Source: Dichotomocladium elegans
Taxonomy: Eukaryota > Mucoromycota > Mucoromycetes > Mucorales > Lichtheimiaceae
Reading direction: 5' to 3'
NCBI GenBank assembly: GCA_025716815.1
Contig: JAIXMN010000001.1
Span: 1,364,001 to 1,428,000, forward strand
DNA length: 64,000 bases
Under the pieces are notes generated by a model. That model ran no database searches. It was given only the letters and a program-made list of their open reading frames with translations, and was not told the origin of the DNA. Position 1 is the stretch's first letter, and the number at the start of each line of letters is the position of its first letter. This document shows positions 9,801 through 22,300 of the stretch, one piece after another. The position numbers and the translations under genes are program-made.

Positions 9801-12229
9801 GCTTATGCCCTTGAGAACGCCATATGCTTGAGTCGTATATTCTCTTATGGAGGCGAATAAAGTATTTGCAAATCTGAAATTGTGCTTCCACTCCAAGCAT
9901 TGCTTGTTGCGGTCATCTCATTTATTGTGAACATACTAATCGTGCGAGCATATGATTATCTTAAATAGAAACCGATTTGCCGTGTAATTTCTGATCTTGC
10001 GTTTAGCTACTGACACTCTACGCACTAGGCCCTTTCTTTAAAGGAACCTTTACTTGTTCGGCGCATATCAAAAACTATCATGCCTGTGATACATCATAAT
10101 CTTGTCCGATTGGGCAGTATGCGATCAGTGCGTTGACGGATTTGTAAAGTTATTCGTCTGTCATCCGAAAATAGATAGATGCCGTGGAGCGCCAATAACA
10201 GAGCCACACGCCCAAATTCACACCGTCTAGATCAATGACAAAGTTAAGGCCGAGCACAACCCTTCCCCCCGCGGATATCCAAATCCGCTCTAACAGCATC
10301 ATTTTTAGACTCGCCAAGCTATCCCGCTTCCTACAGCATTCTTGATGCTCGTTCGCTTGATACTCCCAAGAAAAAAAGATAGTAATGTAATTAAAGAAGT
10401 GCTCAAACCATGTTTTCTGATACACCAGCAGGAATTTAATAGCTGAAGGCATGTATGCATATGCTCTCTAGACGCGACTGCGTTTGAAAAGCAGAGCAAG
10501 TGATATGCTTAGACATACGAAATATCCCAAAAACCAGAAAAGGTCCTGCTTACCATTCGCACAGGGGTTTAGAGAAGCAATTGTTTGAGCGAATACCCGT
10601 TCAACGCTGGGCATCGTGCATAGCCGCGTCCAAAAAATAGCATTTCACACAATCTCGGTATCCGTGTTTCGCTAATATCGCTAGGCAAATTGGCTCCTTC
10701 TAGGAAGTCAGCAGGAGAAGGCGTGATTATTTGAATAAACTAATTTACGCTAGTTCCTATAGAAAAAGATGATCTATCGTTACGTTAAGAGCTTGTTCCA
10801 TTCGATGTGCACTCAAACGAAAGCGATCAAGTGCAAATGGGGATGAAACGACCAAGGATATATACTGTGTGAGATTGACTGGATCTTTACTCTCGAATGA
10901 TTGAGCTAGATGAGAGAAAACCAGGAGAAAGTAGAAGAGACGCAAATGCGTCGGACATGACTTTGTTCCGAATGAATTGTGTGAGAACCCTGAAAAAATA
11001 GCAAGGGAGGATGTAACGGAAAGCCCATATTACTACAAGTTATTGGTATATCATAATCGACGATTAGAGCAGATAAGGTTTCTGTTTTTCTGTAAAATAC
11101 TTGGTGAAGATCAGCGATTCTGTTGCTCCGCGTCATCCTTGCGGATAGGGTGGTTACCATGATGGGAAGAATGATAATCAGGGGCAATGCATGCACACGA
11201 AGCACCGGTGTATCGGACCAAATCTTGCGAGGTTGAGAAAAGTCCGACCCATCACAATGTGTGAGAAAAAAAAAGAGATAGAGACATACACTTAGAGAGC
11301 GAGGGCCCCTTGAAAGTTTACTGATGAGAGTTTGTCATTCCTTCCGGTTTTAGACTTCACATGTCGTCGTCTTCTCAGCTGTCAATTTTTCTTTCCTTCC
11401 TTGGTAGAAGCGTAACAGAGACGACATACACATGGCAAACATCCATACTTCTTTAAGCTCGGAGCATTGGAAATGAGAAATGTGGGGTTGGAAACAGGCC
11501 TCCCCCCACCTTTTACGCCTTTGATCCTATGTTTCCACCAGTCTCCGTTGATTAAAAAGGAGATCGAAAGCCCGATCCTGTTAGATTCTGTTGATCTGGG
11601 GATGATAAAGCTATTGAAAGAAACACCGCTGGAGATTGGGGGTGGGGAGAGGAAAGGGCCCGTGTTTGCAAGTTTGACGAACTGAAGTAAAAATCCGATA
11701 ATCGCGCTCCGGCATCTCTCTATTAGGGTATCTTTTGTACGCTTCCTACGGGCTTATCTTGAGCACCTGGCACCTGGCATAATGCGAATACTAAGGCTAT
11801 GTCTCCTCTACTGTGAATATGCGTATTTTAAAAAAGAACGCTTCTTTGCATAGGTAACTAGTCTCTAAGCTTGAAAGGGATCATCAGAGGGCAACCGATA
11901 AGCTTTCAGGGGCGAGCCATGGCGACTGTGTGCGTTTCGGACAGGGCGGCGCGCACCATTATTTTGAAAGGCTAAGCTGTAAAAGGCAAGATGCAGAAAA
12001 AGAAGGTGCAAGCTGGGGGTGCGTATCTGGGTTGATAAGAGGTAGAATATTTCGTTTATGCGTTGACACCGGTTTCCTTATTTGACTGATATGACGACAT
12101 TCCAAGCGATTGCTGACCGATAGGCTTTTGAGGATACTATAGTGTAAATTGTCTATAGCCGGAAAGAAAGGGAGAGAGGAGGGAGGGGAAGAGAGGAAAT
12201 TCACAGTAACACCGGCAATCCGTCGAATC
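9801..12229. other. Intergenic, nothing recognised
   Basis: 2.4 kb without a supported gene. Several short open frames on both strands show no conserved motif or plausible splice pattern. I searched the first part for the missing N-terminal half of the Fanzor relic and did not find it. Confidence 0.45.
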
Positions 12230-12237
12230 TATATAAA
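12230..12237 (+). promoter_or_regulatory. TATA box of aldo/keto reductase gene 2
   Basis: TATATAAA, 80 nt before the ATG at 12317. The spacing is almost the same as in paralogue 1. Confidence 0.7.
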
Positions 12238-12316
12238 CCCGTTTCTCATCCTAACCTCTTTCTCCAAACAAACAACAGCAAAACTTCATTTACCTGCTAC
12301 TGCTATCACACTCATA

Positions 12317-13362
12317 ATGACCGTCGAATACATCACTCTTGAGCCCTCCGGTGATAAAATGCCCTTGGTTGGCTTCGGTTGCTGGAAGGTCGATCCTAAG
12401 GATGCTCCTGAGACCATTTATAACGCCATCAAGCTCGGTTACCGTCTCATTGATAGCGCCAGCAATTACAAGAATGAAGTTGCTATTGGCAAGGGTATCA
12501 AGATGGCCATTGACGAAGGAATTGTCAAGCGGGAGGACCTTTTCATCACCACGAAGCTCTGGAGCACCTATCATAAGAAGGAACATGTCCGCAAGGCTTG
12601 CGAGAAGCAGCTTGCTGACCTTGGCCTCGACTATGTCGACATGTTCCTTGTTCACTGTAAGTATAAGACGCGACTGAAAAATAAAATAAACGCCCGTATC
12701 CTCCTCTAATCACTGTACTTTTTTTTCAAATAGTCCCTCTTCCCCTCAAGTACGTCCCGATTGAAGAAAAGTACCCTCCTGGATGGTATCAACCTGGCGA
12801 AGAGAAGATTACGCTTGATCGTGCGCCGATGCATGAGTGCTGGGGCGCGATGGAAAAGCTTGTTGAGGCGGGACTTGTTCGCAACATTGGCGTATCCAAC
12901 TTTAACGTCCAGCTCTTGATGGACATGCTCACATATGCGAAAATCAAACCCTCGCTCCTTCAGGTGGAGCTTCATCCCTACCTCCAACAGGAACACCTTA
13001 TTCGATGGGTCCAATCCCAGGGCATTGCCGTCACCGCCTATTCGTCCTTTGGTCCGACTTCTTTTATCGCCACCGGTTCGAAGCGCGCAAAGTCTGTCGA
13101 GCCCTTGTTCGAGAACCCTGTCATCAAGGACATCGCTGCTAAATACAACGTCGCACCCTCGCAGGTTGCTCTTCGCTGGTCGCTTGAGCGGAATGTTGCT
13201 GTCGTACCAAAGTCGCTCAATCCTGACCGTATGAAGATGAACCTTGAGGCCTTGAACTGGAAGATGGACGAGGAGGACGTGCAGGCAATCAACCAGCTGG
13301 ATATGGGACTTCGGTTCAATGACCCCATGGTCAACGCCCAAAAACTGCCTCTTTTCTACTAG
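12317..13362 (+). CDS. NAD(P)H-dependent aldo/keto reductase, D-xylose-reductase-like (paralogue 2)
   Basis: Second member of the xylose/aldose reductase group. Exons are 12317-12656 and 12734-13362, giving 322 residues. The tetrad is at the same positions as in paralogue 1: Asp46, Tyr51, Lys80, His113. NIGVSNF and [10 protein letters not shown] are also present. The single intron lies inside the codon after His113 (FLVH/FPL), where paralogue 1 has none; the four intron positions of paralogue 1 are uninterrupted here. Same orientation, about 5.2 kb downstream, so probably an old tandem duplication. The antisense open frame across 12706-13404 is a shadow of this gene. Confidence 0.95.
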
Positions 13363-14582
13363 GCGACGAGTTCGTACAGCATCAGCGCACATACTCTCAA
13401 TCATATCTCTATACCATTCTCAACGCGCCTTTTTCTTGTTATCTCCCTATCACCACAAAACTGTATATTCCCTAAAAATGCCGCTTTACCGTAGCCAGTT
13501 TCTTCTTCTGGTTCTTTTCACACCCTCCGCCCCAAAATAAACATGTAGATATTGGTCACTACCCATAAAGAGACCTTGCAGATCATTTGGAATACATAAT
13601 GGAAAATCTCTCATTTGAACTAAAAGGAGGTATGCATTAGTGCGCTTGCGCGTTTATGATCTAACGAATCTAGCTCCCATGCCAGCCGCAGAAGAGTGTA
13701 TATAGATCGGGCAGAGAAGCCCGAGCCAAGTGCAGCAGGACTAGGGGGGCCACTCATTGCCAACGCTGCATTGCATATCAGCCGTTGAAAACGGTGCAGT
13801 GCCATGTTTGGCCACGCAGATCCGTCTCATGTTTGATAGTAGCATAGTTGCGTCATACGACAATTTTTGGTCTTCTGTATTTTGACACCAGATGTAGAGT
13901 ATGAAAGGAGGAGTTAGGCACCACCTTCTACCTGTCTTCACTTCAGATGCAATTTTTCTCTGGATCATCGCTGGCCTCATAGTTTGCGCAAGTTATGTGG
14001 CGCTTCGACTTGTAATGAGAAATCAATAATTTATCTAGAGCCCTTATCGTCCAGCTGTATATCTGGTTTATGTATATATCGCTCTCGCTCTGGGATATAT
14101 TTCCCCTTTCGGAATCTCTCGCTTAATATACTTCAATTTTCCCTAACGAGTAACAGAGAGTCTCTACGCTAATTTAAAAATTATTACATAAGATCTGAAA
14201 AAGTGATATGTAGTTTCTACGTACGGTATACCCTTGATGTATCTATGGTTCCCGATCATCGTGAATCCATCCTATCTGCTTGCTCGCATCAAGGTACACA
14301 TTTTATTCAGGAGTGTTTGTTTTATTCGTGAACTTGCATAAGCCTGGCTAGTGACCTCCCGCTTGAACAGTGACTTTCTCGAGGTCATTTAATCGTTCTA
14401 AAACTTCGCATCGAAAAGATCTGAATGTATATAAATCAATCTGTGCATACGGAGCCTACCCCCCAAAAAAAAACGCAAAAAAGGGGAGGAAGTAGTTACT
14501 GATGGTAAAAAAGAAGAATTATTGATAGTATAGTATGGTATTAAGGAAAAAAGGCCTTCTATGTTGATAGGAGTTATTCCGT
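13363..14582. other. Intergenic, nothing recognised
   Basis: Convergent 3' regions of the reductase (+) and the MFS transporter (-). No supported gene. Confidence 0.5.
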
Positions 14583-16591
14583 CTAGATCTTGATGAAGAA
14601 CTTTCTGTTCATGCTGTGTTTGAGGCACAAAATGATTATAAGTGAAATGGCGTAGAGAGTTCCTGTAAAAATTTTGTAGGAAAAGAAGGGCTCGGCATTG
14701 ATGCTGTCCTCGATAGCGTTGGCAACGTTAACTGCAAAGATAGATATGACATTGAACAAGAGGAGCATGGACAGCCCGGTGGGAAACTTTTCCATGCCTA
14801 GGATGGAGGCCGTCAAGGGAGATACAAGTGTGAAAAATGAACCGCACGCCAGCCCAAAAACTACTGCAAAAGCCATGAGCGTCGCATATGTGTAAGCAAA
14901 AGTCCAGATGAGAAAGTTGCTCAAACAACATATCACCAGAAAGATGATATTGGTGTTAACATGTCCCAGTCGATCTGCAATAAGTCTATTAGGCGATGAT
15001 AATGGATGGATCCCGTGGAAAACGTTATGTGGGTGGACGCCGGAGTATGCGGAGTAGAAAAGGGAAGGTCGAACATCTTTAGACATGATACGCTTCCTGC
15101 ATATATCCGAATCTTTTCCGACTTACCCACACACAATACGTCCCACAAAGTTCATGGCGGAGGTGACAGCGACGAGCGATGAGCCTTGTGAGTCAGTGAG
15201 TCCCAGCCAAGTCGCGTAGGCTAAGATTATCATTTGTTAATATTGTGTCCGAACAGCAGAATGATACCTTTTTACCTGGCAGATAGAAATATGGCACAAA
15301 ATACGGCATTAGTTGGACGGTCCCGCCAGCAACCCAGAGGCAGTAGCTTTGATTCTTGAAGACGTCAAAGCGGATGAGTTCTGATAGTTTCTTACGACCT
15401 GTCTTGCGCTTGATCCGATCCTTAACGACAATCACGGCCACAACATCGCAAAATAAACATATGAATCCAAGGACGCGGTAAGTCCTAAATAGTGAGTTTG
15501 AGCACAGATAATCTGCGTATCTAGAGACTGTGCATACCAGGCAGCACCTAAGCTGCGGTTGATGGGTGTCATGATAAACGGTATAATCAGGCCACCGATG
15601 CCAGATCCGCTAGCCACCAAGCCGAGTGCAAATCCGCGTTTTTTATCAAAATATTGCGGTGCAACGCTCATAATGGTCTTTTTTTTTGTTAAAAATGAAG
15701 CATTACACTTCCAAGCGAATGTTGAAGGGATAATACACATATACACTTACAATATACATGAGACTGACGCCTGTACCGAAGCATACACCCTGTGTGAGAT
15801 AGAGGTGCCAGATCTACATAGGTGCGGAGCATTTAAGCAACTGAGCTATCCTATAGGGTATTTTTGTTACCTCTTTTGCGAAACTAGCAATAAATATACC
15901 AACCGCGATACATAGAGTTCCGACAGACATGACAACTCGTACACCAAAAATCGAATTGAGAACGTGTGCCACAGGTCCCATGCAATTAGCAAAGACCGAA
16001 ACAAATGTGCCAACAAAACTCAACTGGAACGCAGGATTTGGGAGTTCATAGAAGACGTTCCGTTGATAGTAATCTTGCATGACACCTACGCCGAAGAATG
16101 GGGAATATCATTATTATAGACCGGACTTGAGGCATATATCATGTTCCGGATAGATGGTATTTTACCCCTAAGTATAGCGTGAGAAAATTGAAGAGCAAGC
16201 TCCATCTCTTTGCTTACCAAGATGTCATGACTCCATAACTCGTGATCTGTACTAGAAAAGCGCCGATAACAATCAACCAGCCGTAGCCACCATCAGGAAT
16301 CTGATCGGCTTGTTTTCCCCCGACAGCGTCATTTGGCTTCTCGGGATCAATTTCATCCTCTGCCGGAATGGTGTTACTCCGTTCATCGTCTTGAATGGAT
16401 CGCCTGGGAACGAACTCGACTGGGTAGAAAAAATCAGAGGATTCAAGAAGTAAAAAGAGCTGATTGTTTTTATCGAACTCACCTTCAAAAGACGTTTGCT
16501 GAATGGATTGAATTTTCGGGCTTTCTGATCCGGTCCTGACTGATTGGGGGAGACTCTCGTTTACTCCGTCGTGTTGTTGACTGGTAGTCAT
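14583..16591 (-). CDS. Monocarboxylate-transporter-like MFS permease (SLC16/MCH type)
   Basis: Plasma-membrane or organelle carrier of the major facilitator superfamily. Coding order on the minus strand: 16591-16483, 16419-16218, 16167-16166, 16085-15871, 15813-15751, 15677-15538, 15484-15276, 15220-15127, 14985-14583. This gives 478 residues in frame. After a polar, acidic N-terminal tail (about 70 residues) comes the family signature IPDGGYGWLIV at the first membrane span, then SWGVMQDYY, YFDKKRGFALG and about 12 hydrophobic spans. The C-terminal tail is short. Joining SW to GVMQ needs a 2-nt exon (GG, 16166-16167); no single GT-AG intron restores the motif. Translation could instead begin at 16660, adding 23 residues. 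Substrate is unknown; fungal members are not proven monocarboxylate carriers. Confidence 0.88.
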
Positions 16592-16660
16592 TCTTAACAG
16601 AAACTGAACCTTCAGAGGGTCGGGAACAGTAGCAGATCGAACAAGAAGAACACGCTCCAA

Positions 16661-18352
16661 TGAGCCTAGGGGAGGAAAGGCAGGAGGAAAAAGAAAGAAA
16701 GCTTTTTCTTTCTCGGGAGGCTCAAAATGGGATATTTGTAACGACGAGACGCCGTTTACTCCGCGCTTGTTGTCGCTCGGCTCCTCCGCGAGCGTATCCT
16801 TATGGTGTAACCGCTACCATCTTTTCCCGTCTTATCCCCAAGTCAACGTCCACCGGGGCAAAGATACCCCGGTGGTGTAACATCCTCTGTATACCACGCA
16901 TAAAGCAAATCTTGATCCATTGCTCCGATGGAAAATCGAAGAATACCTGCATGGCACGGTCCGTGCAGCACTTCATTGTACTTATCCGACGCGGCTTACC
17001 GCGTCTATATAATCTTTGACTTTTCAGAAAGCAGAAAACTAAATGATCGAGCGGGCATGCCAATCGAGGCGCCCCTATATGACATGAGTATTCTCAACGG
17101 CATCTCCATGTCTGCTGAGAGGACGGTGTAAAGTAGATTTATGTGATCATTCTATAAATTCAAATTTTCAAAGAAATCGCAAAGCAAATCTAAATAGAAG
17201 GAAAGAAAGGAAAGTAGGTTTTAAGGTCAGCACGATGGCTGCTCTAATCTTGTCAAAGCTCAGTCGCATGTCATTCATCGGCGTCATATTTATCAATGGA
17301 GCCTCAGCACATGAACCTCAATAGAATCTGGTACGATGGATCATCATCGTATCAATGATTGCATTTAATAAAGTTAGAGATATGAGTCAACATGGAAATG
17401 TATTTGAATCTCTGGCCGCGAGAGGGATGCATTGTATCCTGTAATATCAATGGATACATTTCTGGTGAAACAGTGCCGATATGCTGTATTCTTCATTTCT
17501 TCGTACGTGCAGCGACAATAGAAATAAAAAGTGAAGGATGGGTTGCAAAAGAACAAAAGTGGTCCTTAAAGGGTCTCTGATCAAATGCATTTATAAGGAG
17601 GGAAAAAGCTCAATCAATTAATTGATGTCTTGCTGCTTTCGATACTAGTACTTCCTCGCTGTATTCACCACTGATCATTTTCACTAGATCACTTTATCAC
17701 ATTCGCACCAGTTGCCATGGAAAAGGGAGTGTGTAGCTCTGCAGAGAAGAGAGATCGTCGCATTGAGAGGCAGTGCTCTACCACACAATTTCTGTTGTCG
17801 TCGCCTTTTCACCTGTTTTACCTGATCGATTGGTCTTTGCCATACCTTAGAAATGGACTTTAGTAGCTATAGCCCGAGCATCGTGACAGACAAGTTCACG
17901 AAATAGACAACACGATTCTGTAATTGGTACCTTCTCGGAACTAAGCGCTGTGTAGGAAGCTCTATCGGAAAAAACGTGATATCATCGACATTATTAGTCT
18001 TCTCTGGTACTATTTCAAGCCATCAGTATTGGAATTCATGGCACAACACGCTCAGGCTGATCATTGTAAGGACTATAATGGGGTATTCTTCAAAATCCCC
18101 TTTTGAGCACTCTTAAAACTCAGATAGCCACAGATCAAAGGAAGAAGACATTTGCTGAAGGCCCATCTTATATCAGATAATAATACGGTTTTCCAAGCTG
18201 ATGTATTGCTTATTTTCTGTATAACGTTAAAGTGAATTGACCAACTGAAAGTAATGAAGAAATTCATCAAGCCATAGTATATACACAGCTTTATTTTAAC
18301 AGTTTATGGTGAGGCAATAACACTTCAGGATGATCAATGCTATTGTGCATGT
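16661..18352. other. Intergenic, nothing recognised
   Basis: 5' flank of the MFS gene and 3' flank of the giant gene. Only short unsupported frames. Confidence 0.5.
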
Positions 18353-18900
18353 TTAGTCCTCTTCTTCGACAATGACCTTGGTAGTAGTTTTGGTTTCAAC
18401 AATCACACCAGATTCTTCTCTAATGTTCCCGCCTTTTTCATATTTAATCTTGTGGGATGATCCACCTATTCGTACACATGTAAGAAATGCGCCCAAGTAC
18501 GATGCGCTCTGATAGTTACCTCCACTTGAAGAATGGCCGCCCTTCGAGCCTACAGCAAGAGAGCCTTCGACATGTTTCTCGCGTGATCCTTTGCTCTGAC
18601 GTCCAGACTTCTTTTGAGCAGATGACTTCTTGCGCTCTTCACTCGAGTCTTCATCTGAACCGGAGCCAGAGCCGGAGCCAGAGCCGGAACCAGAGCCGGA
18701 GCCAGAGCCAGAGCCTTCATATGCCTTCTTTCGCTGCTGCTGACGTTTCTTGCCATTATCACAATCCTTTTTCACCGATTTTTTCTTCTGGCACTTCTTC
18801 TATAGATATTGCGTTAGCGCATAATTTACGAATGCGATGCTATATTCATACCTCCTCGGAGCCGGAATCATCTTCGGAGCCAGAGCCAGAGCCGGAACCA

Positions 18901-18942
<42 letters not shown>

Positions 18943-19321
18943 GAGTCATCTTCAGAACAGGACCCCTTACTCTTCTTGGGCACGCATTTCTTCTTGGGCA
19001 CGCATTTCTTCTTGGGCTCGCACTTCTTTTTGGGCTCGCATTCCTTCTTGGGCTCGCACTTCTTCTTGGGCTCGCATTCCTTCTTGGGCTCGCACTTCTT
19101 CTTGGGCTCGCACTTCTTCTTGGGCTCGCATTCCTTCTTGGGCTCGCACTTCTTCTTTGGTTTGCACTCCTTCTTCGGTTTGCACTCCTTAGGCTCGCAC
19201 TTCTTGGTTTCGCACTTCTATCAACGTCATTAGTTCCCTTCAATAGGACCTGTCCCATTGTCATCATTTACCTTCTTCTTGGAGTCAGAACCAAAGGAAG
19301 AGCCGGAGTCCGACTCTGAAT

Positions 19322-19370
<49 letters not shown>

Positions 19371-22300
19371 GGAGTCAGAACCGGAGTCAGAATTGGAATC
19401 CTCTGAGCAGCTGCCCTTCGGTGCCTTCATTTGCTTCTCCTTGCGCTTTTTATGTTCGTCCTCGTCCTCCTGTATGATTTCACAATAAGTATCAGAGAAA
19501 GACGAGAGCTTACAGTCGAACCAAAAACTTACGGAGTCTGAGTTAGACGATTCCGAGCTAGAGTCGGATTCAGACTTGCGCTGAGTCTTTCATAAAAAGA
19601 AAGGGGGGCGATTTTGTTAAGTCTAAGTTCTAATACAAAAGATTACTCAATTCAAATACCTTTCCCGAGGTCGCCTTCTTAATCAGGCGTTCAATACGTT
19701 CCGAACGCTCGATCTCAATCATAATGGATGTATCGCAGTCCTTGTATGTTTCGCTAACTTGCTTCTGATAGGATTCGATAACGGCAGACCACTTCTCGCT
19801 AGTGATGGTGATGCTTCGAGATGAGATAATCTGAACAGAGATTTCCATAATCTCGGCAGAGCAGTGAGTAATCAGTCTCTTTGAAACCTCATCGGTGCAC
19901 ATGATGATCTTTTCGCAAGATGAGTGCTTCTTCGCTCTAGTCTTGTCGCACACAGACTTAAGCTCCATCTCGATCTTGGATTTGGACTTGGCAATAATCG
20001 TTTCGACTTCCTTGACATCAGCGCCGCCTTTGATGCAAACCTGAACATCCTCGATAAGCTGGCGGATCCATTCAATAATGAGAGTGCGAGTGTACACGAT
20101 GACGCTGACCGAAATCATTGCACCGCCCTTTTGAACGGAGCTGCCGCTGCCTGTGCGCATCTAATGGGTTTGGGCGAGGATAAGCTTCATTTGTTCGTTC
20201 TTTTTTTTTTAATGTGTAGAAGGGAATATAGAACAATAAGTTTACCTGGCCTTCTTCATGTTCAACTTCAATCTTGAAGGAGCCGCAGCCCTGCAAAGCA
20301 GTCTTTATCTGGATAATGGTAGCCTCAGCTTGCGCATCCAGCTGTTTGCGCACCGTATCTTTGTCGCATGACCCAGCAGCAGCGGATTGAACGGCGATTG
20401 CCTGGATCTGGACAAATATTTGCTCGATCATTCCGGTTGACCAGACAATCATCTCTACGAGACGGCCCGAGTTTTTGATGCATTTCACCTTCTCAGTGAT
20501 ATGCTTGATCTCGTTCTCCACAGTGGTCTTGGCAGACCTGACTAATTTCTCAATATCATGCTGAGCATCGCGGCCCTTTTTGGATGCACAGGTGGCGACA
20601 TCGATGCTGAGAGTAGTAATGCGGGTACGGAGAATCTTGACAATATATTCGGTCACCTCCACAGTGATCACTTTCTTGGTGGTCATCTGTTTTCCGGTAT
20701 CCTTGCTCACTTGCTTGTCCGAGATGGTGGTTGTCTCCTCCTCATCAAGCTCAATAGACCACGAGAAATCATACTTGGAGAATTCGGTCTTGATCTGAGT
20801 GCGGACATTCTCTACCAAATCATTGACATGTTGTTTGATACCCTGGTTCACGCCGGTGCTGATAGCTTGGATATAAATCGTCTGGATCTGAATCGTGATC
20901 TGGGAAATCAATCCGAGCGCCCAAGTGATGGACTTTTCGATCTGGCGCTTCTGCTGGTCGGTGCATGACTTGGACTTTTTGGTCTTCTCGCAGATACGCT
21001 TAAGCTCGGCTTCAAGGACCTTCGTGTGACCTGATACCAGGCTCTCAACATCCTTGGTAGTCCTGACCTTGCCGTTTTGGATAGCAATGTAGGTCTCCTC
21101 GACGATGCGGCGGTACCAAGTGGTGATCGTAGTCGTGGTGTACTCGACTACGATCACACGTCTCGTCTTGGTCGTTGTCTCCGCGACTTGCTGCTTCTTG
21201 GTATCCTTTTCCTCCTCCTCTATTTCCTCAACATCGAAGGACCACGACGAATCATACTTTGAAAACTCATTCTCGATTTGGGAGCGCACACTGTCGATTA
21301 AACCGGTAATATGCTGTTTGATGCCCTGATTGACACCCGTGTTAATCGCCTGGATGTAGATGGTCTGGATCTGGATTGTAATCTGGGAGATTAAGCCGAG
21401 AGCCCAAGTGACAGACTGCTCAATCTGGCGGATCTTTTGGTCATCGCATGACTTGGACTTCTTAGCCTTCTCGCAAAGACCCTTAAGCTCAACCTCGAGA
21501 GACTTGGTATGCTTAGACACCAGGGCTTCAACCTCCTTGGAAGACTTAACCTTTCCTGTATCGATGGCTGTGTATGTCTCCTCAACGATGCGGCGGTACC
21601 AAGTAGTGATCGTAGTTGTAGTATATTCGATCACAACCACGCGTCTCTTCTTCGCCTTGGAATCTTCATTTCGAGAAGGTTGTTTCTCGTCGCTTGGGTG
21701 GGGATGACCAACATGCTTGTGCTCTGCTGGCTGGGAGGGCAGATGCTGCTCCTGCTGTTGCTGCTCCTTATCCTTACCAGGATGTGCAGGGATCGCAGAC
21801 GTAGGCTGGTGCTCCTGTTCCTTGGATGGCTGCTGGGCAGAGGTGGGTTGGGCAGGGGCTGGTGCGGCGGATTTGTGCTCAGTGGGCTGAGCATGCTGCT
21901 TCTCTTGCTCGTGCTCTTTCTGCCGTTTGTGCTTTTCGTAAGCCTTTGAAGCACCCACTCCCACGGCTACAGCAGCAGCGCCTGCAAGAACAGCAGCGCC
22001 AGCCATGACGGCATCGCTGATCATGTCCGAGTGATCCTTATGTTTATGCTCGGTAAACTCGCCCTGAGCATTCTTCTTGGCGGTTTCCCAATGTGTCGTC
22101 ACCTCCTTTTTGAATGACTGGACGATTGTCGACACGCGACGATGACATTCCGAGCCTTGTTCTTCGACGATTACCTTCTTCATTTCGCTGAAGCGCATGA
22201 TGGCCTTGACACGAATTGTCTCAATGATCTCGAGGAAGTACGTGCGACGCTCGATCGAGCTAGACGAAATGGTTGACTTGTAGCGATCGAACATCACAGT

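Noticed and set aside
12706..13404. 232-codon open frame antisense to aldo/keto reductase 2
   Set aside because: Mirror of a codon-biased exon; no motif, no promoter, and the sense strand is a well-supported enzyme.
18487..19319. Long plus-strand frames rich in EPEPEP or LLGLALLLG
   Set aside because: Reverse translations of the SG and CEPKKK repeats of the minus-strand giant gene.
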